From NCBI GenBank assembly GCA_940671915.1, contig CALNVZ010003433.1, positions 27,670,787 through 27,734,786 on the forward strand: DNA of 64,000 nucleotides, read 5' to 3'. The notes under the pieces were generated by a model that had not been told where the DNA came from, did not search any database, and saw nothing but the letters and a program-made list of their open reading frames with translations. Positions 1-13,672 of the stretch are shown piece by piece (the first letter of the stretch is position 1; each line of letters opens with the position of its first letter). Source of the DNA: Paracentrotus lividus (taxonomy: Eukaryota > Echinodermata > Echinoidea > Camarodonta > Echinidae). Both the position numbers and the translations under genes were made by a program.

Positions 1-77
1 AAGTTTTGTTGTTTATTAACCCGGTAATTGATTACTGAATAGGCTAATTATATTCACAGACCTTTGAATTTTACATA

Positions 78-131
78 CACTGCCCTCCAAAAGTTTGGGT
101 ACACCTGATGTCAGCTCTGTTTTGGATCATT
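78..131 (+). repeat. Tc1/mariner-like terminal sequence, mirrored at 10128-10183
   Basis: The start CACTGCCCTCCAAAAG and the following TTTGGGTACACC resemble the ends of TA-inserting Tc1/mariner-type elements. The mirror copy lies at 10128-10183. Because the inverted repeat continues outside this motif to base 1, the motif is not the boundary of the palindrome. No transposase was recognised. Confidence 0.4.
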
Positions 132-1906
132 TTGAGGCATTTTAGGTCCAGTATTTCAGTCCAAATGATGTTTAAGTACAAAAAATACATTGTGCAACCA
201 ATATACTTCACGATTACCACGCCAAGTCTCCTTAGAATTTAGAATTTACTCAAAAATATGCAAAAAGTGCAAAAACGTGATTTTGCACTAATTTATTCAA
301 TTATTGAAAAAAGAAGATATCTCGGCTAATAATGGTCCGATCAATGTAAAATTTTGCATGGATGTTGAGGAACATGTAAAATATAACCCTGTAGTCTTTG
401 TTTTTATTTTGAGACAACATTTTATTAATTATGCAAATTAAAGGTCTATTTTTAGAAATTTATCAATACTTTGTTTTAAAAATTGCTATGAAGCCCAATT
501 TTTTGTTAAAAGTAGCTGAGTATAATAGTCAACGACATTATTATTAAAAAGTTGGACTTTCTCATGAATTCCTTTGTATTCTTTTGTTTATTTACTTTCT
601 ATTGTTTTCAATTGTTTGTATTTTTATGTTTTTCGCAATGTTTTTGGCTCTTTTATGTTACTGAAATGTACCTTGATTGATTTCAAGATATCCAAGATGA
701 TGCTTACAACCTTTTAGATGCAATTAAGAGTATTGTAGAGCAATTCAGGTGAATGGTGCAGTCAGTACACAAATATTTTAAAACTTTCATTTTAGAATGA
801 CGAAGAGTCATTGTAGTAATTTTATGCACTAGAAAGCATCTCAATAACATTTTTGGGGTTTATTTATATTCTTTAGACATGTGTCAATGATCCTATGGTA
901 TTTATTTAAAAATTCATGCTTCGGTGAGCACGTGAGACTGCAAAAGCCCTTTTCTCACGTATGGACTAACATTCAAATTCTTTCATTGATTTAATATAAC
1001 CATTCTTGTTGCGGAGTACTTTTGATTTTATTTTCACAAAAATCCCGATGTTTCACGCCTCAGTGGGCACAAGAAAATCATGAAAATAAGAAGAAAGTTT
1101 GGGGCTTCGCTGACTGATGACGAGCAAATATTGTATTTACTCATCATAGCACAAATTGTAATGGGATATTTAATGGACCCATATGTATTTTCAGTAGTTT
1201 TGTATTGTATTGATTTATTGAAAATCACATTTATTTCCTTCATCATGTTCATAAACATAAACAAAATCAACAAGCATACATTGATTTACATCTTAAACGA
1301 ATATCATTCAAATGAACATGAAGGGGGCGAGAACCCGAAAAGCTTGGCTTGTGTTGGGTACGACATTTACATAAAAAGAATTGTATTTATTTGTTCGGTT
1401 GAGGATAAGATTGAATTGTATGTATATGACCATTTCTGATTGACTTGAGAAATGAATATATGCGAAGAGTTATGGAGAATAAGAGCATTAGAGAGAGATG
1501 GTCAGAGACGGATTTCCTTTGCAATATATTGGTTTACATTACTTTGAGATGGAAATGATAATTTATCCATGAAATCATCACAAAATTGTAACATTAAATC
1601 TGGATTCACCTGTTTACAAAAACTTCCAAAAAGTTAAGTTTCTTTTGAAATAATTGCTGTTAAAAATATTTTACTTTCAATAACTCAAAGGCTTTTAACT
1701 AATTTTTTTTCGGGGTTTTTTTTTATGCATTTTATAACTTTACAATCTCAGTTGTTTTTGAAATTTTTAATAGTATAAATGTGTTCGTATTGATAATATA
1801 CACAGAAAAATTTCCAGCGTATGTACTGCCTTTCTTGTGAAATGCACACTTGAGTTGAATACAAATAAACCATCACTAAAAACGAATTGACTTGTATACC
1901 ACAATA

Positions 1907-1952
1907 TATATATATGTATATATACATGTATATATATATATATATATATATC
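1907..1952. repeat. TA-rich microsatellite, mirrored near 8297-8347
   Basis: An alternating TA tract with occasional G or C, present in both arms at slightly different lengths. Open frames across it that read as Tyr-Ile repeats are products of the repeat, not genes. Confidence 0.8.
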
Positions 1953-2705
1953 AAGGGGTTCAAATCGACGACAATAACTATTATCATGACAATAAGTTCT
2001 TGAAATGAATGGATTATGTCACACTCACTATTTAAAAGCAAATTTGGCCCAACACTTACAAAATGATGATTCATTATAGCAAATTTGTTTTAATGTATAT
2101 AATGTTATGAAGAGTTTGATTCCAAAAGGGGCTAAATTAACTATCGACGAAAATTACGAGTCATTTGTTGATATAATTTTCAAGTCTTAATTTTGAGAGC
2201 AATTGTTACAAATTACACATTTTAAAATCATTTAACTATAGACACTAGTCGAATTTGGCAAACAAATTCATTTTTCGTTGTCTCCTTTTCTTTTGCACCG
2301 GAGTTGCAACAGTAATTTAGTCCATTTTGGATTCAAGCTCTTCATGTGGAATCCAACATGTATGAACTTTACAAATTTAATTCTGAGATGCCTCGTTACT
2401 AACATCAGACTAAAAAATAGTTTGAACAATACATAAGTCAATTTTTAGTTTCAAAACAAGCGAGAAGACAAACGCGAACAATCTTACAAAATAGCCGTAC
2501 AAAAGGTTTACCTTTCACCCCGAAGTTGAACTTAATACTCATACAAGATAAAAATATGCAAGTAGGTCAAAATACAATTTACTATTTGGGCTAATTGAAA
2601 TTAAGAATTAATGCTTACGGGGAAGGCGTGATGAGAATAAATCGAACAAACTTTTGTTTTATTAAACAGCCCACAAAAACTTAAAAGTGAACTAAAAAGA
2701 AAGCT

Positions 2706-2876
2706 TGACACGAGTCAAGAGGTTCATAGTTCAATATTTCGATAGGTTACTATTCTAACTGTAAAGGAGCTTGCCTATGTGCAAATTATTTGGACTTTTG
2801 ATAAATTCCTGTAATACTAAAACGTGCCTAGTTTAATATTGGATTTTTTTTTTTTTTTTTTTTTTTAATAAAACAA

Positions 2877-2907
<31 letters not shown>

Positions 2908-5077
2908 TTTTTTTACTATTCTAACTGTAAAGGAGCGTGCCTATGTGCAAATTATGATGGCCTGTGTACCCAGGAAAACACACACTAAAAGAGAGCTGTA
3001 CTCCAAACACCCAGACGTGACTGAGGCAAGAGAAAAAATTGAAGGAGGCTAATCAAAAATTCACCTCGACAGGCTTAGAGGAAGACAACATACTCTTGAA
3101 GGAGGCTAAGGAAAAGTTGTATGAAACATATAACACATTGAAGGAGAAGGACGTGAGAGAGAAAATAGACAGAATACAGAATGTCAATGGTGCTGGCCAG
3201 TATGGAGAGGCTTGGAGAGTAATTAATGAGATCACCGGAAGGAAACATCAAAAGAAGGCCAGGTTGCTGGGGCAAGTCCAGAGGAGAGAGAGTGAGTACC
3301 TGGTATAACCACTTTCAGAAGTTGCTAGGCACACCAGCACATACACCGGACACTGACGAGGAAGTACCAACTGTTTTTGCAGACCTCAGAATAGAAGATG
3401 GTCCCTTCACAAAAGGAGAATATGAAAAAGCAAAGTCTTCTTTGAGGAAGGCAAGAGTGCAGGGCCAGATAACACCCTCCTGAGGTATTTAAGAGCTGTG
3501 ATCTGGACGATGTTGTCATCAAAATATGTAACAAGGTGTTGATAGAGAACAAGAAACCTCAGCAGTGGTCACTCTCTAAACATCATACCAGTCCCCAGAA
3601 GGGTAATCTCTCCAATACCGATACCAATACCAATAACTACAGAGGAATCAGCTTGACGTGTATCATTTGCAAAGTTATTCAATCGCATGATACTCAACCG
3701 GATAAGAGAAGCTATTGATCCAGAACTAGAGATCAATCAGAACGGATTTAGGCGAGGTAGAACCACGGTTGCTCAAATCCTGGCTCTTAGACGCATCATC
3801 GAAGAGGTAAAGCTGAACAACCTGTCTGCGGTGCTGACATTTGTTGACTTCAAGAAAGCTTTCGATTCAATCCATCGCAAGAAGATGATGAAATACTAAA
3901 AGCCTACGGTATACCACCAAATCTACTAAATGCCATTAACAAACATGTACCTAACACAAGGGCTAAAGTTGTAACACCAGATGGAGAGACGGAAGAATTT
4001 AACATTCTCGCAGGAGTCCTACAAGGAGATACTCTTGCACCCTTCCTCTTTATTATAGTTCTCGACTATGCTCTGAGACAGGCTACAGATGGTCCAGGAG
4101 CTGAGCTTGGATTTTATTGTAACTCCAAGAAGATCTAGAAGAGTCCAAGCATGCAGAATTACAGATTTAGATTTTGCTGACGACATCTGCCTGTTAAGCA
4201 ATCAGATCGACGAGGCTCAACAACTTCTGCAAGGATAGAAGTAGAATGTAGCAAGGTTGGGCTTGGACTTAACTCCAAGAAAAACAGAGTTTATGACATA
4301 CAATGTACCAGAACAAGACTCACTGAGGACAAGGTCAGGTAATGCCCTAAAAGAGGTAGAGGACTTTAAATACCTGGGATCATGGATAAATTCAACCGAA
4401 ACTGATATCAAGATCAGGAGGGCAATAGCCTGGAAAGCTCTCAATAAATGAGTGCTGTCTGGAAGTCTCACTTTGTCCCGAGGTATCAAAACTAGGCTTC
4501 TTCATTGCAACTGTGGAAACAATACTGCTGTACGGCTGTGAAGCATGGACAGTCACCCCAATGCTGGAGAAGTCTCTTAATGGGTGTTACACAAGAATGC
4601 TCAGAACGGTGCTCAACATCAACTGGAGACAACACATACCAAACAAGACGCTCTATGGAAACATACCCAAAATAGGTGACAAGATAGCAACAAGAAGAAT
4701 GCAGCTTGCTGGTCATTGTTTTCGACACCCAGAGTTGGCCGCCAGCAGTCTTATCCTTTGGAGCCCACGCATGGACGTCGGGGCGTGGTAGAAAACGCAA
4801 GACATACCTAGACATCATGAAATCGGATGCTGGGGTAGTTGGAAAGACGAGCTGAATGACTGCATGCACAACAGGGATAACTGGAGGATTCGTACTAGGT
4901 CTCGGCAGTTTAGCCGACCTGGTAGGTAGGTAGGTTGACACGAGTCAAGAGGTTCATAGTTCAATATTTCGACAGGTTACTATTCTAACTGTAAAGGAGC
5001 GTGCCTATGTGCAAATTATTTGGACTTTTGATAAATTCCTGTAATACTAAAACGTGCCTATTTTAATATTGGATTTT
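2706..5077 (+). repeat. Direct repeat of about 140 bp flanking the LINE (2706-2858 and 4936-5077)
   Basis: The same block, beginning TTGACACGAGTCAAGAGG and ending in a T-rich tract, lies on both sides of the LINE; a third partial copy (about 40 bases) is at 2915-2955. Mirror copies occur in the other arm (about 5183-5320 and 7390-7548). A diverged copy without any LINE lies at about 32916-33020, upstream of secreted gene copy B. The block is too long for a normal target-site duplication, so the LINE probably sits between copies of a local repeat. Confidence 0.7.
2956..4934 (+). mobile_element. 5'-truncated non-LTR retrotransposon (RTE-like), left arm
   Basis: Reverse-transcriptase blocks are visible in order on the plus strand: the NNYRGISL block, NGFRRGRTT, the TFVDFKKAFDS catalytic block at about 3835-3880, a GVLQGDTLAPFLF block at about 4013-4050, FADD at about 4170-4185, a YLGSWI thumb-like block near 4370, and LLYGCEAWTVT near 4525. 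The endonuclease domain is absent, so the copy is 5'-truncated. The 3' end is a GGTA/TAGG simple repeat at about 4920-4935. Several frame changes break the frame at places different from those in the mirror copy. RTE is my best clade guess from the YGCEAWT and ILAGVLQGDT style; other clades are possible. Confidence 0.75.
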
Positions 5078-5324
5078 TTTTCTTTTTCTTTTTCTTTTTT
5101 TCTTTTTTTTTTCTTTTTTTTTTTTTCGAAAAAAATTGTAAAAAAAAAAAAAAGAAAAAAAAAAAGAAAAAAAGAAAAAGGAAAAAAAAAAAATCCAATA
5201 TTAAAATAGGCACGTTTTAGTATTACAGGAATTTATCAAAAGTCCAATAATTTGCACATAGGCACGCTCCTTTACAGTTAGAATAGTAACCTGTCGAAAT
5301 ATTGAACTATGAACCTCTTGACTC

Positions 5325-7307
5325 GTGTCAACCTACCTACCATACCAGGTCGGCTAAACTGCCGAGACCTAGTACGAAATCCTCCAGTTATCCCTTGTTG
5401 TGCATGCAGTTCTTCAGCTCGTCTGTTCCAACTACCCCAGCATCCGATTTCATGATGTCTAGGTATGTCTGCGTTTTCTACCACGCCCCGACGTCCATGC
5501 GTGGCCTCCAAAGGATAAGACTGCTGGCGGCCCAACTCTGGGTGTCGAAAACAATGACCAGCAAGCTGCATTCTTCTTGTTGCTATCTGTCACCTATTTG
5601 GGTATTTTCCATAGAGCGTCTTGTTTGGTATGTGTTGTCTCCAGTTGATGTTGAGCACCGTTCTGAGCATCTTGTGTAACACCCATTAAGAGACTTCTCC
5701 AGCATTGGGTGACTGTCCATGCTTCACAGCCGTACAGCAGTATTGTTTCCACAGTTGCAATGAAGAAGCCTAGTTTTGATACCTCGGGACAAAGTGAGGA
5801 CTTCCAGACAGCACTCATTTTATTGAGAGCTTTCCAGGCTATTGCCCTCCTGATCTTGATATCATTTCGGTTGAATTTATCCTGATCCCAGGTATTTAAG
5901 TCCTCTACCTCTTTTAGGGCATTACCTGACCTTTTCCTCAGTGAGTCTTGTTCTGGTACATTGTATGTCATAAACTCTGTTTTCTTGGAGTTAAGTCCAA
6001 GCCCAACCTTGCTACAATTCTACTTCTATCCTGCAGAAGTTGTTGAGCCTCGTCGATCTGATTGCTTAACAGGCAGATGTCGTCAGCAAAATCTAAATTC
6101 TGTAATTCTGCTGCTTGGACTCTTCTAGATCTTCTTGGAGTTACAATAAATCCAAGCTCAGCTCCTGGACCATCTGTAGCCTGTCTCAGAGCATAGTCGA
6201 GAACTATAATAAAGAGGAAGGGTGCAAGAGTATCTCCTTGTAGGACTCCTGCGAGAATGTTAAATTCTTCGTCTCTCCATCTGGTGTTACAACTTTAGCC
6301 CTTGTGTTAGGTACATGTTTGTTTAATGGCATTAGTAGATTTGTGGTATACCGTAGGCTTTTAGTATTTCATTCATCTTCTTGCGATGGATTGAATCGAA
6401 AGCTTTCTTGAAGTTCAACAAATGTCAGCACCGCAGACAGGTTGTTCAGCTTTACCTCTTCGATGATGCGTCTAAGAGCCAGGATTTGAGCAACCGTGGT
6501 TCTACCTCGCCTAAAATCCGTTCTGATGCATTCTCTAGTTCTGGATCAATAGCTTCTCTTATCCGGTTGAGTATCATGCGATTGAATAACTTTGCAAATG
6601 ATACACGTCAACTGATTCTCTGTAGTTATTGGTATTGGTATCGGTATTGGAGAGATTACCCTTCTGGGGACTGGTATGATGTTTAGGAGAGTGACCACTG
6701 CTGAGGTTTCTTGTTCTCTATCAACACCTTGTTACATATTTTGATGACAACATCGTCCAGATCACAGCTCTTAAATACCTCAGGAGGGTGTTATCTGGCC
6801 CTGCACTCTTGCCTTCCTCAAAGAAGACTTGCTTTTTCATATTCTCCTTTTGTGAAGGGACCATCTTCTATTCTGAGGTCTGCAAAAACAGTTCGGTACT
6901 TCCTCGTCAGTGTCTCGGTGTATGTGCTGGTGTGCCTAGCAACTTCTGAAAGTGGTTATACCAGGTACTCACTCTCTCTCCTCTGGACTTGCCCCAGCAA
7001 CCTGGCCTTCTTTTGATGTTTCCTTCCGGTGATCTCATTAATTACTCTCCAAGCCTCTCCATACTGGCCAGCACCATTGACATTCTGTATTCTGTTCTAT
7101 TTTCTCTCTCACGTCCTTCTCCTCAATGTGTTATATGTTTCATACAACTTTTCCTTGCCTCCTTCAAGAGTATGTTGTCTTCCTCTAAGCCTGTCGAGGT
7201 GAATTTTGATTAGCCTCCTTCATTTTTTCTCTTGCCTCAGTCACGTCTGGGTGTTTGGAGTACAGCTCTCTTTTAGTGTGTGTTTCCTGGGTACACAGCC
7301 ATCATAA
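5325..7307 (-). mobile_element. Mirror copy of the RTE-like LINE, right arm
   Basis: This is the reverse-complement twin of the left-arm LINE, with the same truncation point, same 3' tail and same RT blocks on the minus strand. Where one arm is out of frame the other is often still open, for example around the FADD block (about 6060-6110 here), so the breaks are not shared. That fits independent sequencing error in two passes of one molecule better than two old copies. Confidence 0.75.
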
Positions 7308-10258
7308 TTTGCACATTAGCACGCTCCTTTACAGTTAGAATAGTAAAAAAATTGTAAAAAAAAAAAAAAAAAAAAAAATTGTATTAAAAAAAAAAAAAAA
7401 AAAAAAAATCCAATATTAACTAGGCACGCGTTTAGTATTACAGGAATTTATCAAAAGTCCAAATAATTTGCACATAGGCAAGCTCCTTTACAGTTAGAAT
7501 AGTAACCTATCGAATATTGAACTATGAACCTCTTGACTCGTGTCAAGCTTTCTTTTTAGTTCACTTTTAAGTTTTTGTGGGCTGTTTAATAAAACAAAAG
7601 TTGTTCGATTTATTCTCATCACCTTCCCCGTAAGCATTAATTCTTAATTTCAATTAGCCCAAATAGTAAATTGTATTTTGGACCTACTTGCATATTTTTA
7701 TCTGTATGAGTATTAATTCAACTTCGGGGTGAAAGGTAAACCTTTTGTACGGCTATTTTGTAAGATTGTTTCGCCGTTTGTCTTCTGCCTTGTTTTGAAA
7801 CTAAAAATTGACTTATGTATTGTTCAAACTATTTTTAGTCTGATGTTAGTAACGAGGCATCTCCAGAATTAAATTTGTAAAGTTCATACATGTTGGATTC
7901 CACATGAAGAGCTTGAATCCAAAATGGACTAAATTACTGTTGCAACTCCGGTGCAAAAGAAAAGGAGACCAACGAAAATGAATTTGTTTGCCAAATTCGA
8001 CTAGTGTCTATAGTTAAATGATTTTTAAAATGTGTAATTTGTAACAATTGCTCTCAAAAATTAAGACTTGAAAATTATATCAACAAATGACTCGTAATTT
8101 TCGTCGATAGTTAATTTAGCCCTTTTGGAATCAAACTCTTCATAACATTATATACATTTAAACAAATTTGCTATAATGAATCATCATTTTGTAAGTGTTG
8201 GGCCAAATTTGCTTTTAAATAGTGAGTGTGACATAATCCATTCATTTCAAGAACTTATTGTCATGATAATAGTTATTGTCGTCATTTGAAACCCTTGATA
8301 TATATATATATATATATATACATGTATTAATACATATATATATATTGTGGTATACAAGTTCAATTCGTTTTAGTGATGGTTTATTTGTAATTCAACTCAA
8401 GGTGTGCATTTCACAAGAAAGGCAGTACATACGCTGGAAATTTTCTGTGTATATTATCAATACGAACATATTTATACTATTAAAAATTTCAAAAAACAAC
8501 TGAGATTGTTAAAAGTTATAAAATGCTATAAAAAAAAACCCCGAAAAAAAAATTAGTTAAAAGCCTTTGAGTTATTGAAAGTAAAATATTTTTAACAGCA
8601 ATTATTTCAAAAGAAACTTAACTTTTTGGAAAGTTTTTGAAACATGTGAATCCAGATTAATTTACAATTTTGTGATGATTTCATGGATAAATTATCATTT
8701 CCATCTCAAAGTAATGTAAACCAATATATTGCAAAGGAAATCCGTCTCTGACCATCTCTCTCTAATGCTCTTATTTCTCCATAACTCTTCGCATATATTT
8801 CATTTCTCAAGTCAATCAGAAATGGTCATATACATACAATTCAATCTTATCCTCAACCGAACAAATAAATACAATTCTTTTTATGTAAATGTCGTACCCA
8901 ACACAAGCCAAGCTTTTCGGGTTCTCGCCCCCTTCATGTCATTTGAATGATATTCGTTTAAGATGTAAATCAATGTATGCTTGTTGATTTTGTTTATGTT
9001 TATGAACATGATGAAGGAAATAAATGTGATTTCAATAAATCAATACAATTACAAAACTACTGAAAATACATATGCGGTCCATTAAATATCCCATTACAAT
9101 TTGTGCTATGATGAGTAAATACAATATTTGCTCGTCATCAGTCAGCGAAGCCCCAAACTTTCTTCTTATTTTCATGATTTTCTTGTGCCCACTGAGGCGT
9201 GAAACATCGGGATTTTTGTGAAAATAAAATCAAAAGTACTCCGCAACAGAATGGTTATATAAATCAATGAAAGAATTTGAATGTAGTCCATACGTGAGAA
9301 AAGGGCGTTTTGCAGTCTCACGTGCTCACCGAAGCATGAATTTTTAAATAAATACCATAGGATCATTGACACATGTCTAAAGAATATAAATAAACCCCAA
9401 AAATGTTATGAGATGCTTTCTAGTGCATAAATTACTTACAATGACTCTTCGTCATTCTAAAATTGAAAGTTTTTAAAATATTTGTGTACATCTACTGCCC
9501 ACATTCATCTGAATTGCTCTACAATACTCTTTAATTGCATCTAAAAGGTTTGTAAGCATCATCTGGATATCTTGAAATCAATCCAAGGTACATTTCAGTA
9601 ACATTAAAAGAGCCCAAAAACATTGCGAAAAACATAAAAATACAAACAATGAAAACATAAAAGTAAATAACAAAAGATTACAAAGGAATTCATGAGAAAG
9701 TCCAACTTTTTAATAATAATGTCGTTGACTATTATACTCAGCTACTTTTAACAAAAAAAATTGGGCTTCATAGCAATTTTTAAAACAAAAGTATTGATAA
9801 AATTTCTTAAAATAGACCTTTATTTGCATAATTAATAAAATGTTGTCTCAAAATAAAACAAAGACTACAGGGTTATATTTACATGTTACCTCAACATTCC
9901 AATGGCAAAAATTTTACATTGATCGGACCATTATTAGCGAGATATTCTTCTTTTCATAATGAATAAATTAGTGCAAAATCACGTTTTTGCAATTTTGCAT
10001 AATTTTGAGTAAATTTCTATTCTTAAGGAGACTTGGCGTGGTAATGTGAAGTATATTGGTGCACAATGTATTTTTTGTACTTAAACATCATTTCGACTGA
10101 AATACTGGACCTAAAATTGCCTCAAAATTGATCCAAAAAACAGAGCTGACATCAGGTGTACCCAAACTTTTGGAGGGCTAGTGTATGTAAATTCAAAGTA
10201 TTGTGAATATTAATAGCTATTCGTAATCAATTTACGGCGTTAATAAACAACAAAACTT

Positions 10259-11935
10259 ACTTGACAGAAACTTCTTTTACTGCAAGTCTCCAGTTATTTT
10301 CAAATCGCATTGACAAAATATTCTTAAACTGAGATTAGTCTCCGTTGTTGGTGAATCTTTCTGTAGGCCTACCATAGCTGCATTGAACATGAAATTCTTA
10401 GAATCGTCCGAGGTGAATCATGTTCTAGTACTGACAGAAGGGAATAAGGACAAAGTGACATTTTTGGATATTAAAGACCTAAATCAGTCCTTGAAATTCA
10501 TAATATAATTCGTTTTTACCCTGTTTGCAGGCGGCATAGAGTAAAGGTTTATCAAGATGACACTTAGTGCACAGTTAAAAATAGTTAAAGAGCAGACAAT
10601 TTTAATTCAATGTCAATTTCATCCTTTGGTCATGGTAGCACATATGCTTGAAATGAGCAAAATTGTTCTGAAATTTCAATGATATGTATTTGTCCGAGGC
10701 GGATATAGTAAACGTTTTTATCAAGCCAGATGACACTTAGTCACAATTAAACAAATAATTAAAAGAAAGACAAATTTGATTGAAATGCCAGATCTTTCAT
10801 ATTTTTGTCATGGTCTTAGCACATCGATGGGCAGCACACTTTCTCTAGGCTGGAATTTGAGTTGTAATACGCTGTGAAGATCATGTTAGATGTAGAGAGT
10901 ACAATGATTTAGATCAACAACATCATCATATCTACAGTGCGTGTCAAGAAATGGAGCCAAAAAAATGGTCATCAGAGCAAACAAATCATGAACGACTTGT
11001 TGTCACACTCACTTGAGCACCTGGATTGCAACATAGCTAAATGGCGTGCACTTTTTCATTATTTCCAATCTTTATATATCTGTCATATTTTCATTCATGG
11101 CAGAGATTGCAAAAGATTTTATATGCTTGAAAAAAAGGAGATTGTCCCTTTTCATTCCGCAGATCAGTAAATACTCAGACAGGAACAAAGCCCTAAATAT
11201 GATTTTTTTTGACTGGTTCGGGTTATCACTATCAGTGCAATAAATTATTATTAAGGAGGGTCAAATTTTCTCCGCAAATTTGTTTATATTTGTCTTATTA
11301 TACTGTCGCAACTTAAAATAGTCATAAGGACCCATCACAAGGGCTAATGAAAGAAACATCACGCACAGAAAAACTAAAAATTGGTTACGCTGTGCTAAGG
11401 AGGATGCGTGGCAAAATCAGATGTCGTGAATATCAGCAAAATAATATAGAATGTGAAAATTAGATTCATATTGTAAACGACATTATTATTACTACAGAAT
11501 TCAACAGTAATAATTGGGAATTTGGTTAAATAAACTTTGATTGTTAGTGATATTACTAAGTATCATGATGATATCATACATGTATATACGAATGAATATA
11601 CAATCTATATATTTTCTCTTGATCCCAGACGTAAGCGGTGAATTAGGAATATGCATTGTTGTCACATGCAAACTGTATCTTTGATATAAAGCATGGATGA
11701 ACCATTAACAAGTGATGCAATAATGAACGATAGTCAAAGACAGATTTTTTTATTGCTTGTTCGCCTCATAACTTCAAAAAATGCCAGATATTACTCTTAC
11801 ATAGAAACTACTTCAATCAAACCCACAGACAATCTTTAGAAACTTACATAGGGCGATTTCTTTGATGATTCATAGGTATGATGCTCATTATCAAACAATG
11901 TTAGTAAAACCGTCACAATTCACTTAAGAAAACAT
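10259..11935. other. No gene seen; contains a diverged 125-bp tandem duplication
   Basis: AT-rich unique-looking DNA. The only structure I can support is two diverged direct copies at about 10530-10655 and 10696-10822, sharing the core GATGACACTTAGT and similar flanks. Open frames at 10937-11243 are short, overlap in two frames and have no recognisable domain. Confidence 0.5.
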
Positions 11936-11939
11936 CTCA

Positions 11940-12650
11940 AGGAATTTCGCAGATATCGATTCAGCCCTACTTGTCACCATGCTGTTAGGTTCCTTTAATT
12001 CTTTCCGCCTTGACTATTGTAACGCGACTTCTTTCTTCTCTTCCAAAGGTTCATATAAAACCGTCTCACGCCTACAAACTGGGCAGCACGTCTTGTGTTT
12101 GAAGGTTGGTAGAAGTCACTCCGCCACCACCACTAATCAAATCCCTCCACTTGGCTTCCAATCCATCAGGCGAATAACATCTGTAACACTACTTGTACAT
12201 GTCTATTAAATCATTGCTATCCCAAGTCCTGTTTTATTGTTCATTGTTTGACTTTACATACTCCAAGCAGAAATCTCAGGTCTTCAAATAGATAAATTAC
12301 GCCTCACATTATCCGATTACACGTATTCAAGCAGGATGATAGACTTTCACATTGCAGCATCCAAGAATGGAATAACAATACCCTTGCACATTAGACCAGT
12401 CTTCTTCTTTCAATGTTTAAAGCTCTTAAACCCATCTCTTCATATAAATTTTCTCCATAAATTTTCTGTCATATATTTCTATTTATGTATGTTATTTTAT
12501 TTTTGTTTATTATTCAATATGAATAATTAATAATACCTTAATGAACAATGTAGTTATTGAAAGACAAATAGATATTTTTTATTGAAGCGCTCTTAAGCCT
12601 TAAGGGAATTAGCGCACAAAAGTTTATTGTAATGTAATGTAATGTAAATT
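11940..12650 (+). mobile_element. Decayed CR1/L2-like LINE, C-terminal end and 3' tail
   Basis: The plus strand at 12000-12206 translates to a battered LINE C-terminus: FRLDYCNA, then a KVGRSHSAT block, then a PPLGF..IRRIT block, corresponding to the SRLDYCNAL and LHWLPI..RI blocks of CR1/L2 elements. A GCGCTCTTAAG motif at about 12588 and a TAATG simple repeat at about 12628-12650 look like the 3' end. The frame is disrupted, so this is an old copy. Confidence 0.6.
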
Positions 12651-13670
12651 AAATCGTCTCTGCAATACGGACTTATTTTTTCAATTTGGCAACGAGAGAA
12701 ATAAACTAATCTTCTTCGCGGTGTTCCTCCCTTTTCTTTCTTGTAGAGCTACCTTTTGGGTCATTTTTAATTTTGGCACAAGCATGATGGAAACATGTAA
12801 AACAGACTGCGGAGAATTATGACTCCTCGTTAAATAATTTTGTTCACTGATATATCCCCACCTCTTAAAATTTCATTTTTTAGTGTGTCTTTGTTCATTT
12901 TGTCGCCCCTTTGTTTAAAATGCCCCTGTCTGGTATTTCTACTGATACTCAGGAATGAAAAGGACAGTCTCCTCTTTCAGGCAATATATAAAATCTTATG
13001 CAAAATCTCTGCGCCATGAAAATGAAATATGACAATATATAAAAAGACTCGAAATATGAAAAAAATGCACGCATTTAGCATATTTTGCAAACCATACTAA
13101 GTGAGTTACATAGCTTAGACACGTTTTTATTATGTGTAGATTAACATCTATGGGAGGCAAACAACGAACCAAGCTCAGCTTTGTTAACTATCTAAGGCAA
13201 TGCGTTAATAATCAAATAAAAAATATGCAACTATCCATTCTTTCTGATACATATTACTCTTCAATGTAAAAAGAGTGAGATTAGCATTCAAATGGAAGTA
13301 AAAAAGAAGGAATAAGATGGGGACGACGTTTGGCGAGTGAAAAAGTGATTGACTATGCACATTACTAATCTGTACACCACCTAGTAATCAAAACTCTGTT
13401 TCCCCTTTTTTTCATAATGAATGTAAAATGTACATGATTATTTACAATTGATAACGAATTCGATTATCTCATATAATAAATTTACGGACATTATATCTTC
13501 TTCCCTCTCGAGTATTTTTCTCATATTTTGTTTGATCCGTATCATCATGATCATCATATTTGTTTACATTCGAAAAGATCATTAGTCATTTATTTATGTT
13601 TCCAAAAAGAATTAGAATTCGAAACTGGAATCCTAAAACTGAATTAGGCTCCACCATAAAGTACTGAACG
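12651..13670. other. Intergenic, nothing recognised
   Basis: AT-rich sequence with no long open frame, no repeat structure and no similarity to the families named elsewhere in this window. Confidence 0.5.
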
Positions 13671-13672
13671 AT

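Larger units (their letters stand above)
1..10258. repeat. Giant inverted repeat (palindrome), arms about 5.13 kb
   Basis: The sequence from base 1 onward reappears reverse-complemented ending at 10258, with the centre in a T-tract/A-tract at about 5127/5128. The whole of each arm is involved: a Tc1-like end, AT-rich DNA, a TA microsatellite, a 140-bp repeat and a LINE. Base 1 is still inside the repeat, so the left arm may continue beyond the window. Sampled stretches differ mainly by insertions or deletions of one or two bases, with few substitutions, which resembles long-read error more than ageing. It could be a genuine inverted duplication or an assembly fold-back; I favour the latter. 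Confidence 0.93.

Noticed and set aside
1080-1439. 119-codon frame in the palindrome arm as a host gene
   Set aside because: No domain is recognised, the mirror copy is broken by indels, and the related DNA at about 31.5-31.7 kb does not keep the frame.
1-10258. Calling the palindrome one giant fold-back transposon bounded by the Tc1-like ends at 78 and 10183
   Set aside because: The inverted similarity continues past those ends to base 1 and 10258, so they are not its borders.
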